From Hansfordia pulvinata (taxonomy: Eukaryota; Ascomycota; Sordariomycetes; Xylariales), in NCBI GenBank assembly GCA_006538405.1, contig BJKQ01000013.1, positions 434,001 to 498,000 on the forward strand: a stretch of 64,000 nucleotides of DNA. Direction: 5' to 3'. The translations under genes were made by a program, and so were the position numbers. The notes under the pieces were generated by a model, which saw nothing but the letters and a program-made list of their open reading frames with translations, was not told the origin of the DNA and searched no databases. Each line of letters starts with the position of its first letter. The stretch's first letter is position 1. Of this stretch, positions 47,186 through 58,426 are shown piece by piece.

Positions 47186-48416
47186 TTTGGCGGTGTTGTT
47201 GGAAATGTGTTGGGAGGTGGTTTGGGTGAGGCTATTGGTGGTGGTTGTGGAGGAGGTAGTGGGAGTCGCGATGTTGATGTGCTGCGAGCGTTTTTCCTGA
47301 GCGAAGCTCTGGTTCGATTGGAGGCCGAGTGCTGCCGCTAGCGCCTGTCTCAGGTAGGTACCTCTGTACTCGTGTCCGCTCAGCGTAGGGAGGTACGTAT
47401 CTCCGGAGCAGAGCGGCAAAGTAGCGGGCAGAGGTACGTATCGTTCTTCCGAAGCGGCGGAGACCGGAGTCCCTTCAGCAGGCTGCAGCCATTGAGACCA
47501 GATGGTCGTCAGCTGCCAGCCTGCAGCCCCGGCTACCTAAAGGCATCCCCCGCTATCGCCTACCACACAGGGGCTCTGTGGGTTCTGCCTCATGTAAGGT
47601 ACATGTATCTTGGATAACCGCACTTAGCTGGCCTGCCGAGGCATTGCTTCCAGGTAGCTTCAAAGCCGAGCCAGAGAGAACTCGTCAGCAGCCTCAATGC
47701 TGACCGAACAAGACGCTGTGTGATTGGAACAATGCGGCTGACGAATGCACGATATCTCGACATGCACCAATTAGACACGCCTGGCGCTGGTCCTGTACAG
47801 GTGCCTTACATCCCTTATGCCCGGTAGTATCGGATATTCCTCCTCAACACCTGTAAGACGAGGTTGACTAGTAGACACATTGCACCTATACTCCCTCTCG
47901 AGGCTTGAAGCAACGCCTATTTGTGACTACTGTTAGCTGGCCGTCCCAAACATCAGACCATCGAAAATGGCCTTCGGGTCTCGAAACCGCTAAGAGTAGA
48001 AGCACATCCCATCATGAACTCGTCAGCTCTTTCAGCGCACATGGATCCAGTTCCTCCACAGACGCCACCAATGCAACCAGCTCTCGAGCTCTTCAAACCC
48101 CTGCACTGAATCCAATCGGGAACGATGCCACGGTCAGCTGCGGCCGCTTTTTCCACAGTCACGGCTCGACCGGACATAACCCAATGTCCACGGATTCTCG
48201 CCGCTGAGTGTGGAAATGGGTATAAAATAAACGCCGGGGCCCGTAGTCCTGCCTTGTCGAATTGAACTTCACGTCCCCAAACAATCTTCTCCGCATTTAC
48301 CTACCTACCATACGCTTCTGTTCATAACTCAGCCCTCGCCGACTGGCTACTGGAGTACAAGCTCCTTATCGCGCTCTGCACCAAGCGACTTCCCCCTTCA
48401 CACTCATACGCCAATC
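47186..48416. other. Divergent promoter region of ATP18 and the EthD-like gene
   Basis: About 1.2 kb with AGGTA/TACCT words clustered near 47350-47400 and a TATA-like box for the right-hand gene. No gene seen. Confidence 0.5.
48221..48230 (+). promoter_or_regulatory. TATA box of the EthD-like gene
   Basis: TATAAAATAA, 187-196 bases before the ATG, followed by a pyrimidine-rich leader. The best TATA match in the window. Confidence 0.5.
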
Positions 48417-48815
48417 ATGGCAGGTCCCCGCGCCGTCATCCTCGCCCGCCGCAAGCCGGGTACCACCATGGCCCAGATGCGCGAGCACCAGGAGACCAAG
48501 CACACGCCGCTGGTGCGCTCTCTGCTGGGCGACCTGTTCCCACGACACACGCGGCGCTACACGCAGCGCGACGAGTCGACGTCGGAGGCCCAGGTGCTCA
48601 TGGGCCCCGCCACCAGCGTCTGGTGGGACGTCATGGTCGAGCTCGAGTTCCGCGACGACGAGCACCTCCGGGCCGTGCAGGCCATCATGGGGGACGCGGA
48701 CAAGATGGGCCCCATCATGGCCGACGAGGAGCTGTTCGCCGATCGCGAAAGCCACGTCATGTACATCGTCCCTGGGGATGACACTGTCACGACGGAGGCG
48801 GGCGCGGGCCAGTAG
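48417..48815 (+). CDS. EthD-domain-like (dimeric alpha/beta barrel) protein, 132 aa
   Basis: Single exon, intact. Seen: a beta-strand start RAVILARRKPGTTMAQMREH, HQETKHTPLVRSLLGDLFPR (helix with the conserved His), YTQRD (second strand), VWWDVMVELEFRDDEHLRAV and MGPIMADEELFADRESHVMY leading to a final strand. This order, the length and the D-E-x-x-F-x-D motif fit the EthD/dimeric alpha-beta barrel superfamily, which includes small fungal polyketide-tailoring and stress proteins. The reaction, if any, is unknown. No polyketide synthase is nearby. No signal peptide, so probably cytosolic. Confidence 0.75.
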   Translation: MAGPRAVILARRKPGTTMAQMREHQETKHTPLVRSLLGDLFPRHTRRYTQRDESTSEAQVLMGPATSVWWDVMVELEFRDDEHLRAVQAIMGDADKMGPIMADEELFADRESHVMYIVPGDDTVTTEAGAGQ

Positions 48816-51589
48816 GTGGGCATGGCGTCGAGGAAGCATAGTTCGAGGGACAATGGACGCGGACGAATATCGTGGTCGAGAATAAGGTCGGGGCATATCC
48901 AGCAGGGTTTGAGTGGCATACGGCGAGCCGCGGCGGTGGATTGGGCCTGGAGGGAGACGAGCATGGGATGGACGCTGCCGGCCGCTTGTTTTTCAATGTC
49001 CCTTCGAGTATGATCCCGGTCTCGTGTTCAAGAGGAGAGAGGCTCGCGTAGTCCGTTTGAGATGCACCTTACTTCTCCACTCGTTCATGGAATATGAAGC
49101 CAGGATACAAATCAGTCCTCAAACATCTCTGCACTTACGACCATGTGCCTTCCTGTACTACTAAAGCGGCGCTTCGTGGATCCTGACTCGTCCAGCTCCA
49201 AGACGCAAATGAACCAAGAAGCCCTCACGTGAAGCGGACGGGGACATGTTGTGCGTAGAAAGTCTACACCCCGTGGCGCAAAGTCCCTCAATCACAGGCA
49301 ACAGCGGATTGTATGGTATCCAAAAATCGGACTTCATATAGAATACGGAAGTGAAGCAGCGAATCGGATGGTTTTGAACATTTAGATATCAGGTTCCAGT
49401 CGTTTACGTGAAGACCTATATTTGAATTGATTTAGTATTGTTGTCGGCCAAACGCCTGGACCTTCTTAACAATCGCCTTTCTTGTGAACGGCATTTCTCG
49501 GCTAAGGCAGCATTGGGGTCGATAATGCCTGTTATGCGAACAAGTCCACATTCGGAGATCATTCGCTGCGAAGCCGGAACTGTGAAGGAAGACTTCCAAT
49601 GTCTATTCGCCCATCCAAAGGCCAATATGGGTTTTCTGCTAGAGTGGCCCATTCTCACGGTGACAAATTACTCACTGCTTACGAAGCTTGTAAATGCTGA
49701 CCCAGCTCTTCCGCATTTCAAGATATGTTGCCCAGCACACCGCTGCAGAGTCGTCTGCAAAGTCGTCGTTGACGGAGCGCTGTGGGTAAGACACCAGCAT
49801 CGACACTTGATAGCCCTCTGCAATGCAAGCGACAAACGGCCTCCTACAGTGCATAGTGGAGGGGCAAATGGCTTGCCTCTACGTAGCGAAGCTCGATACT
49901 CAATTTGGCGTCGTGTAGTCAACCTGCCAATCATTCACAACGGGCACGGGAAGCCCATGGGTATTATTCGTTGACATCTACCTGGAAGCAATAGCGATGA
50001 CGACCACACAATGATGCAGGTAATGCCTTGAAGCCCTTTGCCGCGTTGCAGGCCCAATGCCCGATTCGAGAAAATGGCCGCGCAACGACGTGACCGAGGC
50101 TATCACGTTTGATTGCAGCCATCCTCCTTCGTTGAGTCTCAGCCCATCTTGTAATTGACCACCCAGCAGTCCAGGCCCGGGACGGGGCTCAGCGGACGAA
50201 CCCCCGTGTGCCCCGCAGCAGCCACCTCGCTGACTGGTACTCGTACTGGATTCCACCCCAGACGGCGGGAGCCCCAGCCCGTTCCTGGCAGGGAGGTGTC
50301 ACGGGCTCCAGCTGTCCTGCAGGTGCCGTGGTGCGTGGGCGCTGCGAGTGCCAGCCCGCCCGCCACCTCAGGGCGGGTTGGGCCTGGCTGTGGGGGCCCG
50401 GACGGATGCGGCATCGCGCGGGTTAGACGGGGCTTCTGTGGACTCCAGTGGACCTGGTCCTGGGGCATGTCTGACATCATGCACCTCCAGATTCTCCGTG
50501 TCAAGTAGGTTCTTCTCCCTCTCCAGTGTCTGTGTGTGTGCGTGCGTTTATCCCTGGAGGACAGCACTCGCGGTCTTCTGCGCGAAATTCTGCGGATGAA
50601 TTGCGTGGTCTTTTCCGAGCCCACGTTCTCGAGATAGCCAGCTTGCGCTGGTTTGATGTTCTGCACGAGACTCACGGCCCCGCAAGACGCTGCGCTGAAT
50701 TGTGTGGGGAGACGCCCCGACTTCTACGTCATACCCTGAGAAGACGCCAGACTGATCATGATCAATGCAGGCTGGCGGTCGCTCGCAGGTTCTTCGCCCA
50801 TGTTTGTGTCTACGAGTATGGCAAAGCGAACACCGGGACCGTCCATTGGCCTGGCTGGCTGTCGGGAGCAGATGGAATCGAAGCATCAAATGCGGGGAGA
50901 GAGAGATCCAATGCAACCCAAACCCCGGGTCAGGTCGATGTATGTACAGCCAGCATCGACATCGAACTTCATGGGGTCGGCAGGTACTCCAGCATTCAAT
51001 CGCCCCAGCTGTTGCGAGTACCCTACATCATGGAAGCAGAGTGAGACAGCGCTGCTCCAGCTCAGAAGCTGGGCATTGGATGTACTTCTGATGCACCTCA
51101 GACATCTGCGCGTATGAGTACCTGTCTGGCATTGCCTTTCCACACTCCTACGCGCTAGCCAAGCCTCCCGGCTTGTACTTACACCCGCCAGTCCGCATGC
51201 CCGCCTCACGTGTACACAGTATTGCTCCAGCTTCCGTTCCCCAGCCCGTCCAGCCCACTGTCCTGTCCATTGGATCCTCTGGGGAAACCGCGAGCTTCAA
51301 ATGCTCCTCCACCATTCCTCCCCCAGCTTCCCTCCTTCCCTCTAAGCTCCAAGCTTTGAACCCCGAGCCGAGCTCTCTTCCCTTTCACCTCACACCACTC
51401 TTTTGCCTCTTTCATCTGTCGCCATCTTCTTCCCTGCCTCCACACCCGACCCCGACTTCCCCAGACGACCGGCTAGTCCAGGTCCTCGTCACGCGACCCG
51501 CCGCCTCCTCTCACCTGCCCGGCACCGCGCCATCTGCGTCGTATTGCCTTCACCTCCAAAACTCCCCAGTGCCGTAAATCAGCTTCAAG
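48816..51589. other. Intergenic region and NIPSNAP leader
   Basis: About 2.8 kb. The 178-codon open frame at 49438-49974 lacks codon bias and recognisable motifs and is not accepted. The last 350 bases are a C/T-rich leader of the NIPSNAP gene. Confidence 0.5.
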
Positions 51590-52702
51590 ATGCTTTCCCG
51601 TCGCGTCGCCCGCGCAGCCCTGGCTGCCCCGCGCTCCATGCGCGCTTTCAGCGCTACTGCCGCTCAGCAAAAGACGCCTGCTCTCGCCGACGTCACCCCT
51701 AAAGGTGTCGACCAGTTCAACGACAAGCAGAAAGCATTTCGCGAGCAGCTGATCAAGACGCAGCAAGAGAAGGAAGCCAGTGAGTGCCCTCGGATCCCCA
51801 TTTGTGTTCGCCTTCCATTGTGTATTCTCCGTGTCTAACCGCCGACATCTCCAGAGCGCCGTGAGGAAGCAGCCCAGAAGACTGCCAGCGAAGACCCCAA
51901 CAGACCCGACAACATGATCAACAAGCTCATTTACGGCACCAAAGAAGGCCGTGAGATGGAGGCCCAGCTCCAGGCCAGCTTCTCTGCCGTCCTCGCGCGC
52001 GGCAAATACGTCCACTCCATTACCTTCCACGAGGTCAAGCCCGACAAGGTCGACGAGTACGTCGAGCTCGTCGGCAACTTCTACCCCGCGTGGCCTCCAC
52101 CGAGGAGAATAAGGTCAACCTTGTTGGAAGCTGGCGCACCGAGGTGGGCGACTGCGATACTTTCGGTAGGTCATGAACGTCCGACGATGGGTACAGGGGA
52201 CGTACTAATTGGCGCAGTGCACATCTGGGAGTACCAGCGCTACCAGGGCTACCACCAGTCCCTCAACTCCATCTCAAGCCACCCCGACTACGCCGAATTT
52301 GACCGCAAGCTGAGGACACTGATCAAGTCGAAGAACACGTCCATTATGCAGGAATTCTCCTTCTGGCCCACCACCTCGCCTCGCCAACTGGGCGGCGTTT
52401 TCGAGCTACGATCCTACGAGCTGCACCCGGGTAACCTGCTCGAGTGGGAAACCCACTGGCGCCGTGGACTGCAGGCTCGCCGCGAGGTTATGGAAGGGGT
52501 TGGTGCCTGGTTCGTGCAGATTGGCGATCTCAACACAGTCCACCACCTCTGGCAATTTGCCAACCTCGAGGAGCGCAAGGTTCGCCGCGAACAGAGCTGG
52601 CAGCAGGAAGGCTGGGCTGAGACGGTGCACAAGACGGTCCCTCTCATTCAGAGCATGAAGTCCCGTGTTCTGATCCCCATGCCTTGGTCACCTGTGGCGT
52701 GA
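51590..52702 (+). CDS. NIPSNAP family protein, mitochondrial; one apparent frameshift
   Basis: NIPSNAP proteins are mitochondrial-associated dimeric alpha/beta-barrel proteins, linked in animals to vesicle handling and mitophagy; the fungal role is unclear. Exons 51590-51779, 51855-52165, 52218-52702. Introns have GTGAGT/GTAGGT donors and CTAAC/CTAAT branch points. Seen: Arg/Ala-rich presequence MLSRRVARAALAAPRSMRAF, then KYVHSITFHEVKPDKVDEYV, EENKVNLVGSWRTEVGDCDT, VHIWEYQRYQGYHQSLNSI, MQEFSFWPTTSPRQLGGVFE, HPGNLLEWETHWRRGLQARR and GAWFVQIGDLNTVHHLWQFA, all conserved. The frame changes at the C4 run 52084-52087: the conserved EENKVNLVGSW segment is only readable if one C is added. The original frame happens to stay open through this segment and the next intron, giving a false but continuous reading. 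Corrected length 328 aa. Confidence 0.93.
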
Positions 52703-53908
52703 AGTTCGGCGAAGGCGGGTGCTGACGACACAGCCGACGAAGCTCCGGCTCGAGTTGAAATGCATTTTGAGTGATGTAGTTCTTATGGAAATGTTCGATT
52801 AGGGAAACCGAAGCATATCTACTCGTCGCCAAAAAACAGTCGAATCGCATGGGCCGAATGGAGATCGGAGCCTAAGGGCAAATCAACAAGTGTGGGCTTC
52901 GGGACGCGTACTTTGATTTAGCTGAGGGCTCGAGACAAAGACTGATACTGCAAAGCGAATGGATTTGGACATGGCCTATATAGCTAGTGGGCGACAAGTG
53001 GCATAAGATGCAAACTGGATCTGATGCAGACGTTCATGTCGATCGAATAGTGCCTCGCATAGACCGGGAAGCCAGTTTCGTGGTCCGATATGCGATTCCC
53101 TACATACATAATGAATGGATCGAGGGCACTTCAGGTCCGCATGCATTACGCTGATTCGAAAGATGAGGGCTGGCAGGCCAAGGCCCGCACGAATAGGTTA
53201 TGGGCTGCGGCCTAAGTAACCTGTGAGTAGAAATGACGTAGGCGGGGAGAATAAACCACTGGTGAAATAGCAATAAAAGAACATATGATGCCAGAGAGAC
53301 AGAGTCAAGGGTAGAAGCCCGACCTGAGGGGATAATAACCCCTGCGGATTACAAGACTACTCACAGATTGGTCTCTTAAAAGGGATGGGACCCAAGAAGA
53401 GCAGAATGTTGAAATTGTCAATCTAAGAGACTCAAATGATATCATCGATCCCTGCTAGCTGAACCGTGACGAAGAATAATGACTATGTCATGCTTCAAAT
53501 TGCGTGTCCCCCGTGGCAGAACACCTTAGGCCCTGCCACTCTAATAGCGATTAAGTGACTGCGATCCGTCAGAAATGGCGTTCCAGCTTCGGGCACGACT
53601 CTAACAGTCTTCTCATGTGGCCGCGGATCACTAGACAGGCCGCTATAAGGATCTCAAGTATAGGCCCATCTAGCCTCGGAGACGTGGTTCGCTTGCTAAA
53701 AGCGCAATGTATCTTGCTATATAGAAAACCAATCATTGTGGAGCAATGGAATAGGGCAGGCTGAAGGGTTGACAATCAAGATTCAACGACACTTTTGGGC
53801 GGCAATACCTTCAGCGGACAGGCGGCGGACGGTCGAGGAAAAGTCCCAAGACACAACTCTTGATAAAGCGAATCCTCCGTGTGCAGAAGGGCGAATATTC
53901 TTGCCCTG
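52703..53908. other. Between convergent NIPSNAP and F-box genes; AT-richer segment
   Basis: About 1.2 kb, visibly less GC-rich than its surroundings (about 52860-53760). No open frame of interest. It could be an old transposon remnant or solo LTR, but I found no clear terminal repeats. Confidence 0.4.
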
Positions 53909-55183
53909 CTATGCAAAGGCTCTATCAATAACATGGGCCAGTTTTGACAGGCGATCGACGACTGTATCGTCCTGGAAGGTGCCGTTTGGCGGACTAATGC
54001 TCAACGGCGTCACGTCATACTCGAACCGGGCTCGGGATCCGGGCAGTACTCGTATCTCTGTCTCCGGGTCCCCCAGCTTGTCCAGTACCCCAGCCTCCAT
54101 CAAGGCTCGAGGGCCGACGTGAACACCGACAAACGTGAGCTTCTTCAGCCTGGGCCAATGGAGATTCGCGATCAAGGGAAGCATGGCATCACAGAACCTC
54201 CGGCTCGACGAGACCCCGTGGAAGTCTGTCGCCTCGGTCGCGTCCGCACCGTTCTCAAAGTTAAGCTCATTGAAATCGACAGGTACCTCATGGTCCAGGT
54301 GAGAGCTGATTCCCGGCGAGAGGTAGCAGGCCTCGAGCGTCAGCTCCTCCAGGGTTGCGCAGGTGTTCCTCAGGGCGCAGCCCCATTCCGCAAAGACCTT
54401 CTGGTCGTCAGTCAGGTCCCATTCCCACGGTAGGGGGCGCTCATCATCATCCGCCTCGGTACACTCGGCGAGCATGGAGAGGTGGAGCCTTGCGAGACTG
54501 TCAAACTTGCTCGCGACCCGCTCCAGGAAGATCACTGGTCTGGAGTGGTATTCCTGCCCCGCAGAGCCGTCCTGGAGGTTGATCAATGACAGCCTTTGTA
54601 ATTTCTGGGGGTTTGACAGAATAGCTGAGATCATCTCGGCAGATATGTTACCGCCAACCTCAACCGTCCGAAGGTTCGTCAGTCTGCCCTCCAGGATAGC
54701 CGCGTCCGGCTCCCCGAAGCAGCCAAGGTCGAGGGACTCTCGGATGTAAAAATGGAGTGTCTCTATTCTGTGGAAACAAGCAATGACGTGATAGATGCTC
54801 CGGCCGTCATCGGGGGCGTCAAGCAGAAAGCTCCATTGGAAAGCCTCGTCAGGCTCGCCGTTTCGGGGCACGGCGTAGCTGGGGACCTTGACCATCTTGA
54901 GGCTGCGGACGCGGGAGGCCAGCGCGTGCCAGCGGCTCGGGTCATCCGAGTCCATGAGCCGATCGCAGACTTGGAAGAACTTGCCCTGCGCGTAGAGGAG
55001 GGCGTCGTGGGTGACGCCCTGGTCATCTCTGAGGGCTACGAAGTCGATGTCGCCCCACAAGAGGTCCGTGGCAATGGGCGAGATGCGCTTGTTAGCGCGG
55101 GCCATGACGGCTAATGTATCCATGTCCATGTGGCGGAGCAGCTCGAGCTGCAACTCGACCGGGAGATTGGTGAAGGCGGGCAT
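53909..55183 (-). CDS. F-box protein with LRR-like region, 424 aa
   Basis: Probable substrate-recognition subunit of an SCF ubiquitin ligase; target unknown. Single exon, intact. Seen: N-terminal F-box (residues about 5-45: FTNLPVELQLELLRHMDMDT, then AVMARANKRISPIATDLLW), followed by a long region with spaced Leu/aliphatic motifs such as LRTVEVGGNISAEMISAIL, LQRLSLINLQDGS, LARLHLSMLAE, LEELTLEACYL and LKKLTFVGVHVG, consistent with irregular leucine-rich repeats of fungal F-box proteins. Strong coding bias and no homopolymer breaks. The 3' end lies in AT-richer DNA. Confidence 0.85.
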   Translation of the reverse strand: MPAFTNLPVELQLELLRHMDMDTLAVMARANKRISPIATDLLWGDIDFVALRDDQGVTHDALLYAQGKFFQVCDRLMDSDDPSRWHALASRVRSLKMVKVPSYAVPRNGEPDEAFQWSFLLDAPDDGRSIYHVIACFHRIETLHFYIRESLDLGCFGEPDAAILEGRLTNLRTVEVGGNISAEMISAILSNPQKLQRLSLINLQDGSAGQEYHSRPVIFLERVASKFDSLARLHLSMLAECTEADDDERPLPWEWDLTDDQKVFAEWGCALRNTCATLEELTLEACYLSPGISSHLDHEVPVDFNELNFENGADATEATDFHGVSSSRRFCDAMLPLIANLHWPRLKKLTFVGVHVGPRALMEAGVLDKLGDPETEIRVLPGSRARFEYDVTPLSISPPNGTFQDDTVVDRLSKLAHVIDRAFA

Positions 55184-55937
55184 GATGGAAGTCTGTTATC
55201 TTTTACTGCCGTGGCCCTGGCAAAGATGTGGCGCGTCCAGATAGCAGACAGAAGAGAATGTAGAGTGGCTTAAAAAAATGCGCTATTAAATATCACGGCC
55301 TGATAACTTGCATGAACTACCTTGTAGCTACTCACGTGACTGGCTAACAGCAGGAGGTCCAGCGTGAGCTACCGAGATTGATATACTCTCGAGAACATGT
55401 GGTATACTGCACTCGTAGATGAGATAAGAACCCTTGTAGCTACCTGCCTACCTATATGTATATAAGTTGTCTGTCGGAGAATGTCGCAATTCCGATGCGT
55501 CCTCAATGTGTGATTGGAAGGATTGTACTAGTCTTCTGTTCAGCTTATACCCGCATCATGTGAGTACATACCCGTACTCCCTTATCCAGACAGAGGTTGC
55601 GGAGGATGACGGTAGAAGACCGACGGAGGGGTCGGTCGTCGCAGTCTCATCGGACTCGGAGACGGAGGTGCAAACATTAAAGCGCCATTGTTGACTATCG
55701 TTTACACGAGGCTGCCGAGGCGATCCCAGAGTACCTCCAGGCCACCATTTTACCCCAATCTCGAATGATAATGGCTGTCGCCATGGCGCGGGTGAATTGA
55801 CATCTCCGAGGTTTACGGAACTACTTTCTGGCCTGACTAGAAATGCCCTGGAGTCAACGACCAATATTTTATACATTTTTTTTCTTCTCTTGCCGAACGG
55901 CCGCGAGCGTCAAATGGCCCTGCCGCGCGTCCTCTTC
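55184..55937. other. F-box promoter and 3' flank of the Rogdi gene
   Basis: About 0.75 kb. Contains repeated TACCTACCTA and CGAGTAC-like words around 55440-55590. No gene supported. Confidence 0.5.
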
Positions 55938-57396
55938 TCACTCTTCAAACGGCTCCGCCATGGCCGCGGCGAGGTTGCGGCGGGCCAGACGCAGCGAAGT
56001 GGCGAGGGCTGCCAGCTTGGCCGATAGGGCCAGCAGGCTGGGGTCGGCGGTCTCGACGCGGACCTTCTCGCGGACGTAGACCTCGACGGGCTGGCGGCGG
56101 CGCTGCTGGAGCTGCTGCTGGTGTTGGTGCTGCGGGGTGGAGGGCCTCTGTTGCTGCTGCTGCAGGGAGGGGTTCGGGGTCCGGGGCCGCGCGGCGGGGG
56201 GCTGGTTTGGGGAGGGGGCGCCGTCGGGGCGGCTGGCGTCGTCGCACTGGTAGGCGAAGACCTTGTCGGCCTCGTCGTGCTCAAGGCGGCGGGCGGTGCC
56301 GATGGCGAAGGCGATCTTGGCGCCCAGGTTGACGGGGGCGTCGGCGGGCTCGAGGGCGCGCAGCCAGAGGACCAGGGCGGCGTCCTGGATCGTCAGGTAG
56401 AAGCTCAGGTTGCGGCTGGGGAACGGGGTGCTGTCGGCGGCGGCGGCGGCGCTGGACGACGGGGCCGCCGCGGGCGAGCCGCCCAGGGTCGTCGGGGGCC
56501 CGCCAAAGTGGGACAGGGAGACGCTCTCCGTCATCCACCGCGGGTCGCTGAAGTCCGGCGGCTGCTGGCCCTGCGGGTGGGAAGGGGGCGGGGCGGCGGC
56601 GGAGGCTTGTCGGAAGCTGCGGAAGGAGGAGGAGGAGGAGGGCCGGCGCGGGGCGGGCGGGGGCTCGAGGCTGGCGTTGCCCGGCGGTCCCTTGAGAAGG
56701 GCCGAGGCGTCGGCCAGGTGGGAGGCGAGGGTTCGCAGGCGAGCGGCGAGGAGGGCGGGGCCCTCATTGCTGTTGTTACCGCCGCCGCCGCCGTCGTCCA
56801 CGCAGGCGGCGGCGAGGATGTCGACGGAGCGGTTCAGCAGGTCGTTGAGGGCCTGGAGGGGCGCGAGGTGCAGGGGCGGGCGGGGTCGATGGCGACGGCC
56901 TGGGGCGGGAGGGTGCGCAGGCGCAGGTGGACGGTGCCGCGGACGAGGCGGGTGCCGACGCGGGTGACGTGGCCCTTGACGGTCTCGTTGCGCGGGGTCG
57001 TCAGGACCAGCGTGCTGCCCGGGTCGACGGGAGCCAGCAGCGCGTACGAGTCGTCGAGGCCGTGCTTGAGCTGGCGCAGCGTCGCGCGCAGCGAGGTGAG
57101 GAACCAGTCGAGCTCGCGGGCCTGTCGGTTGCGCGGCGGACGGGCGGGCGGGAGTGAGCGGTGATGCGCGGCCAAGAGTGGGAGGGAGGGGTGAGGTGGC
57201 AAGGAGAGTAGGAGGTAGTCGTCGTCTTCGTCTATCGAGACGATGTCGGGGACAGCGGGGAGGAGGAGAGTAGACATGGCGGTGGCGGGGGCCGGTGCTG
57301 GGGAGCCCGGGTTCGACGTCGGCGACTCACCTGGGTGGCATCCTCGTCGGCTTTTAGCTGCGCCGGGGCGACGGGAGGCCAGATCTCGACAGACAT
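55938..57396 (-). CDS. Rogdi / Rav2-type RAVE complex subunit; one apparent frameshift
   Basis: By homology a member of the Rogdi leucine-zipper family; fungal members (Rav2) belong to the RAVE complex that promotes V-ATPase assembly. Exon 1 57396-57331 (MSVEIWPPVAPAQLKADEDA), exon 2 57121-55938; intron GTGAGT...CGACAG. Seen in exon 2: ARELDWFLTSLRATLRQLKH, GLDDSYALLAPVDPGSTLVL, NETVKGHVTRVGTRLVRGTV, HLRLRTLPPQAVAIDPARP, then after a frame change LHLAPLQALNDLLNRSVDIL, ALEPADAPVNLGAKIAFAIG, TARRLEHDEADKVFAYQCDD and EVYVREKVRVETADPSLLAL. The change sits at the G4 run 56873-56876 (C in sense); one added C gives exactly 417 codons (416 aa). Ser/Pro/Gln-rich loops (polyQ near 56110-56165) interrupt the conserved parts. 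Confidence 0.88.
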
Positions 57397-58426
57397 GGCG
57401 CGTCGGGGCGGGCGTGGGTGATGCGACGGGCGAGAGGGGAGGGGTCGATGCGTCACGGCAAAAGTGAGAGCCTGGAGCAGGCAGCCATTTCCGGGGCGGG
57501 ACGGTGCGCCGTGATGATGGGCGGGTGGTGTAGCTGCCTTCGCAGCAGGGGAATGGAGCTTAAGTCAGAGTCGCGGTCGTTGGCGTGTGTCACGAGCAGG
57601 GAATACGTCACCCTGCGCGAGGTGATGCGCTAACGTATTGCCACCGGGGTGTCGCAATAGTGAATCCACTGGTACGAGTATGGCACGCAGCGCGCAACCT
57701 CGTCTTCACCACTCGATTGTCCAGTAGGTGCTTCTGTTCGTCATTTGGGAACATCCGGATAGTCTCCTGCATATGAGAATTTGGCGCTCCTCGACTCACT
57801 CATACAAGTACTTGTCAGTGCTCATCAGCGGGTCAGCCTGTGTTTGGTCTTTGGATCTTGTAGGATGAATTGGCTTCTCGTGAGCGGTCCTGGACTCATG
57901 TGCCGGTATTCCTGGCTGAGACGAGCCATTGAGTATTAATCTGCACCGCACAGGCCGGGCAGGGAAAATTAAGTCTACTTTGATACGGCGGAAGCTCTAC
58001 TACCGATGCTCTTTAAGCTGTCACTGAGCTTCCATGCATTTGCAGAGAAATGGCCTCGCGTGCCGTACGCCCCGCGGAACACGCCGCGGTGGGGCGCTTC
58101 CCAGCGGCTTCCGGATGGGGCCCGAGATCTGCGCAAACGCTGCCTAGCATGCAGATTCACATGGGAAAGAAAAGTCCGACGCAACTTGCCATTCAGCATT
58201 GCACAGCTCCCGGCTCACCACCCCTCTTCCTCCGCCACCCTCTCGACGGCCGCTTCGTCGCGCACAAGAGCAGCAGCAACTTCCGGCCCAACTCCATCCC
58301 CACCGAGCTGCGCCAGATTCCGACACCCGCCTTCTTCTCCTCGACCTCCATCCCGCAAGCCAGCGACCCCAGACGCAACAACACGACACCGACCGAAGCC
58401 GCCCCCCCCCCCCCCCCCCCCCCAAG
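57397..58426. other. Divergent promoter region of the Rogdi and POP7 genes
   Basis: About 1 kb between divergent starts. The right end is the POP7 leader, ending in a 22-base C run. No gene seen. Confidence 0.5.
58402..58423 (+). repeat. Poly(C) tract of 22 next to the POP7 start codon
   Basis: Uninterrupted C22 followed by AAG and then the ATG of POP7, so it sits in the last 25 bases of the leader. Confidence 0.9.

Noticed and set aside
49438..49974. 178-codon open frame on plus
   Set aside because: No codon bias, no recognised family, no leader-like sequence upstream.
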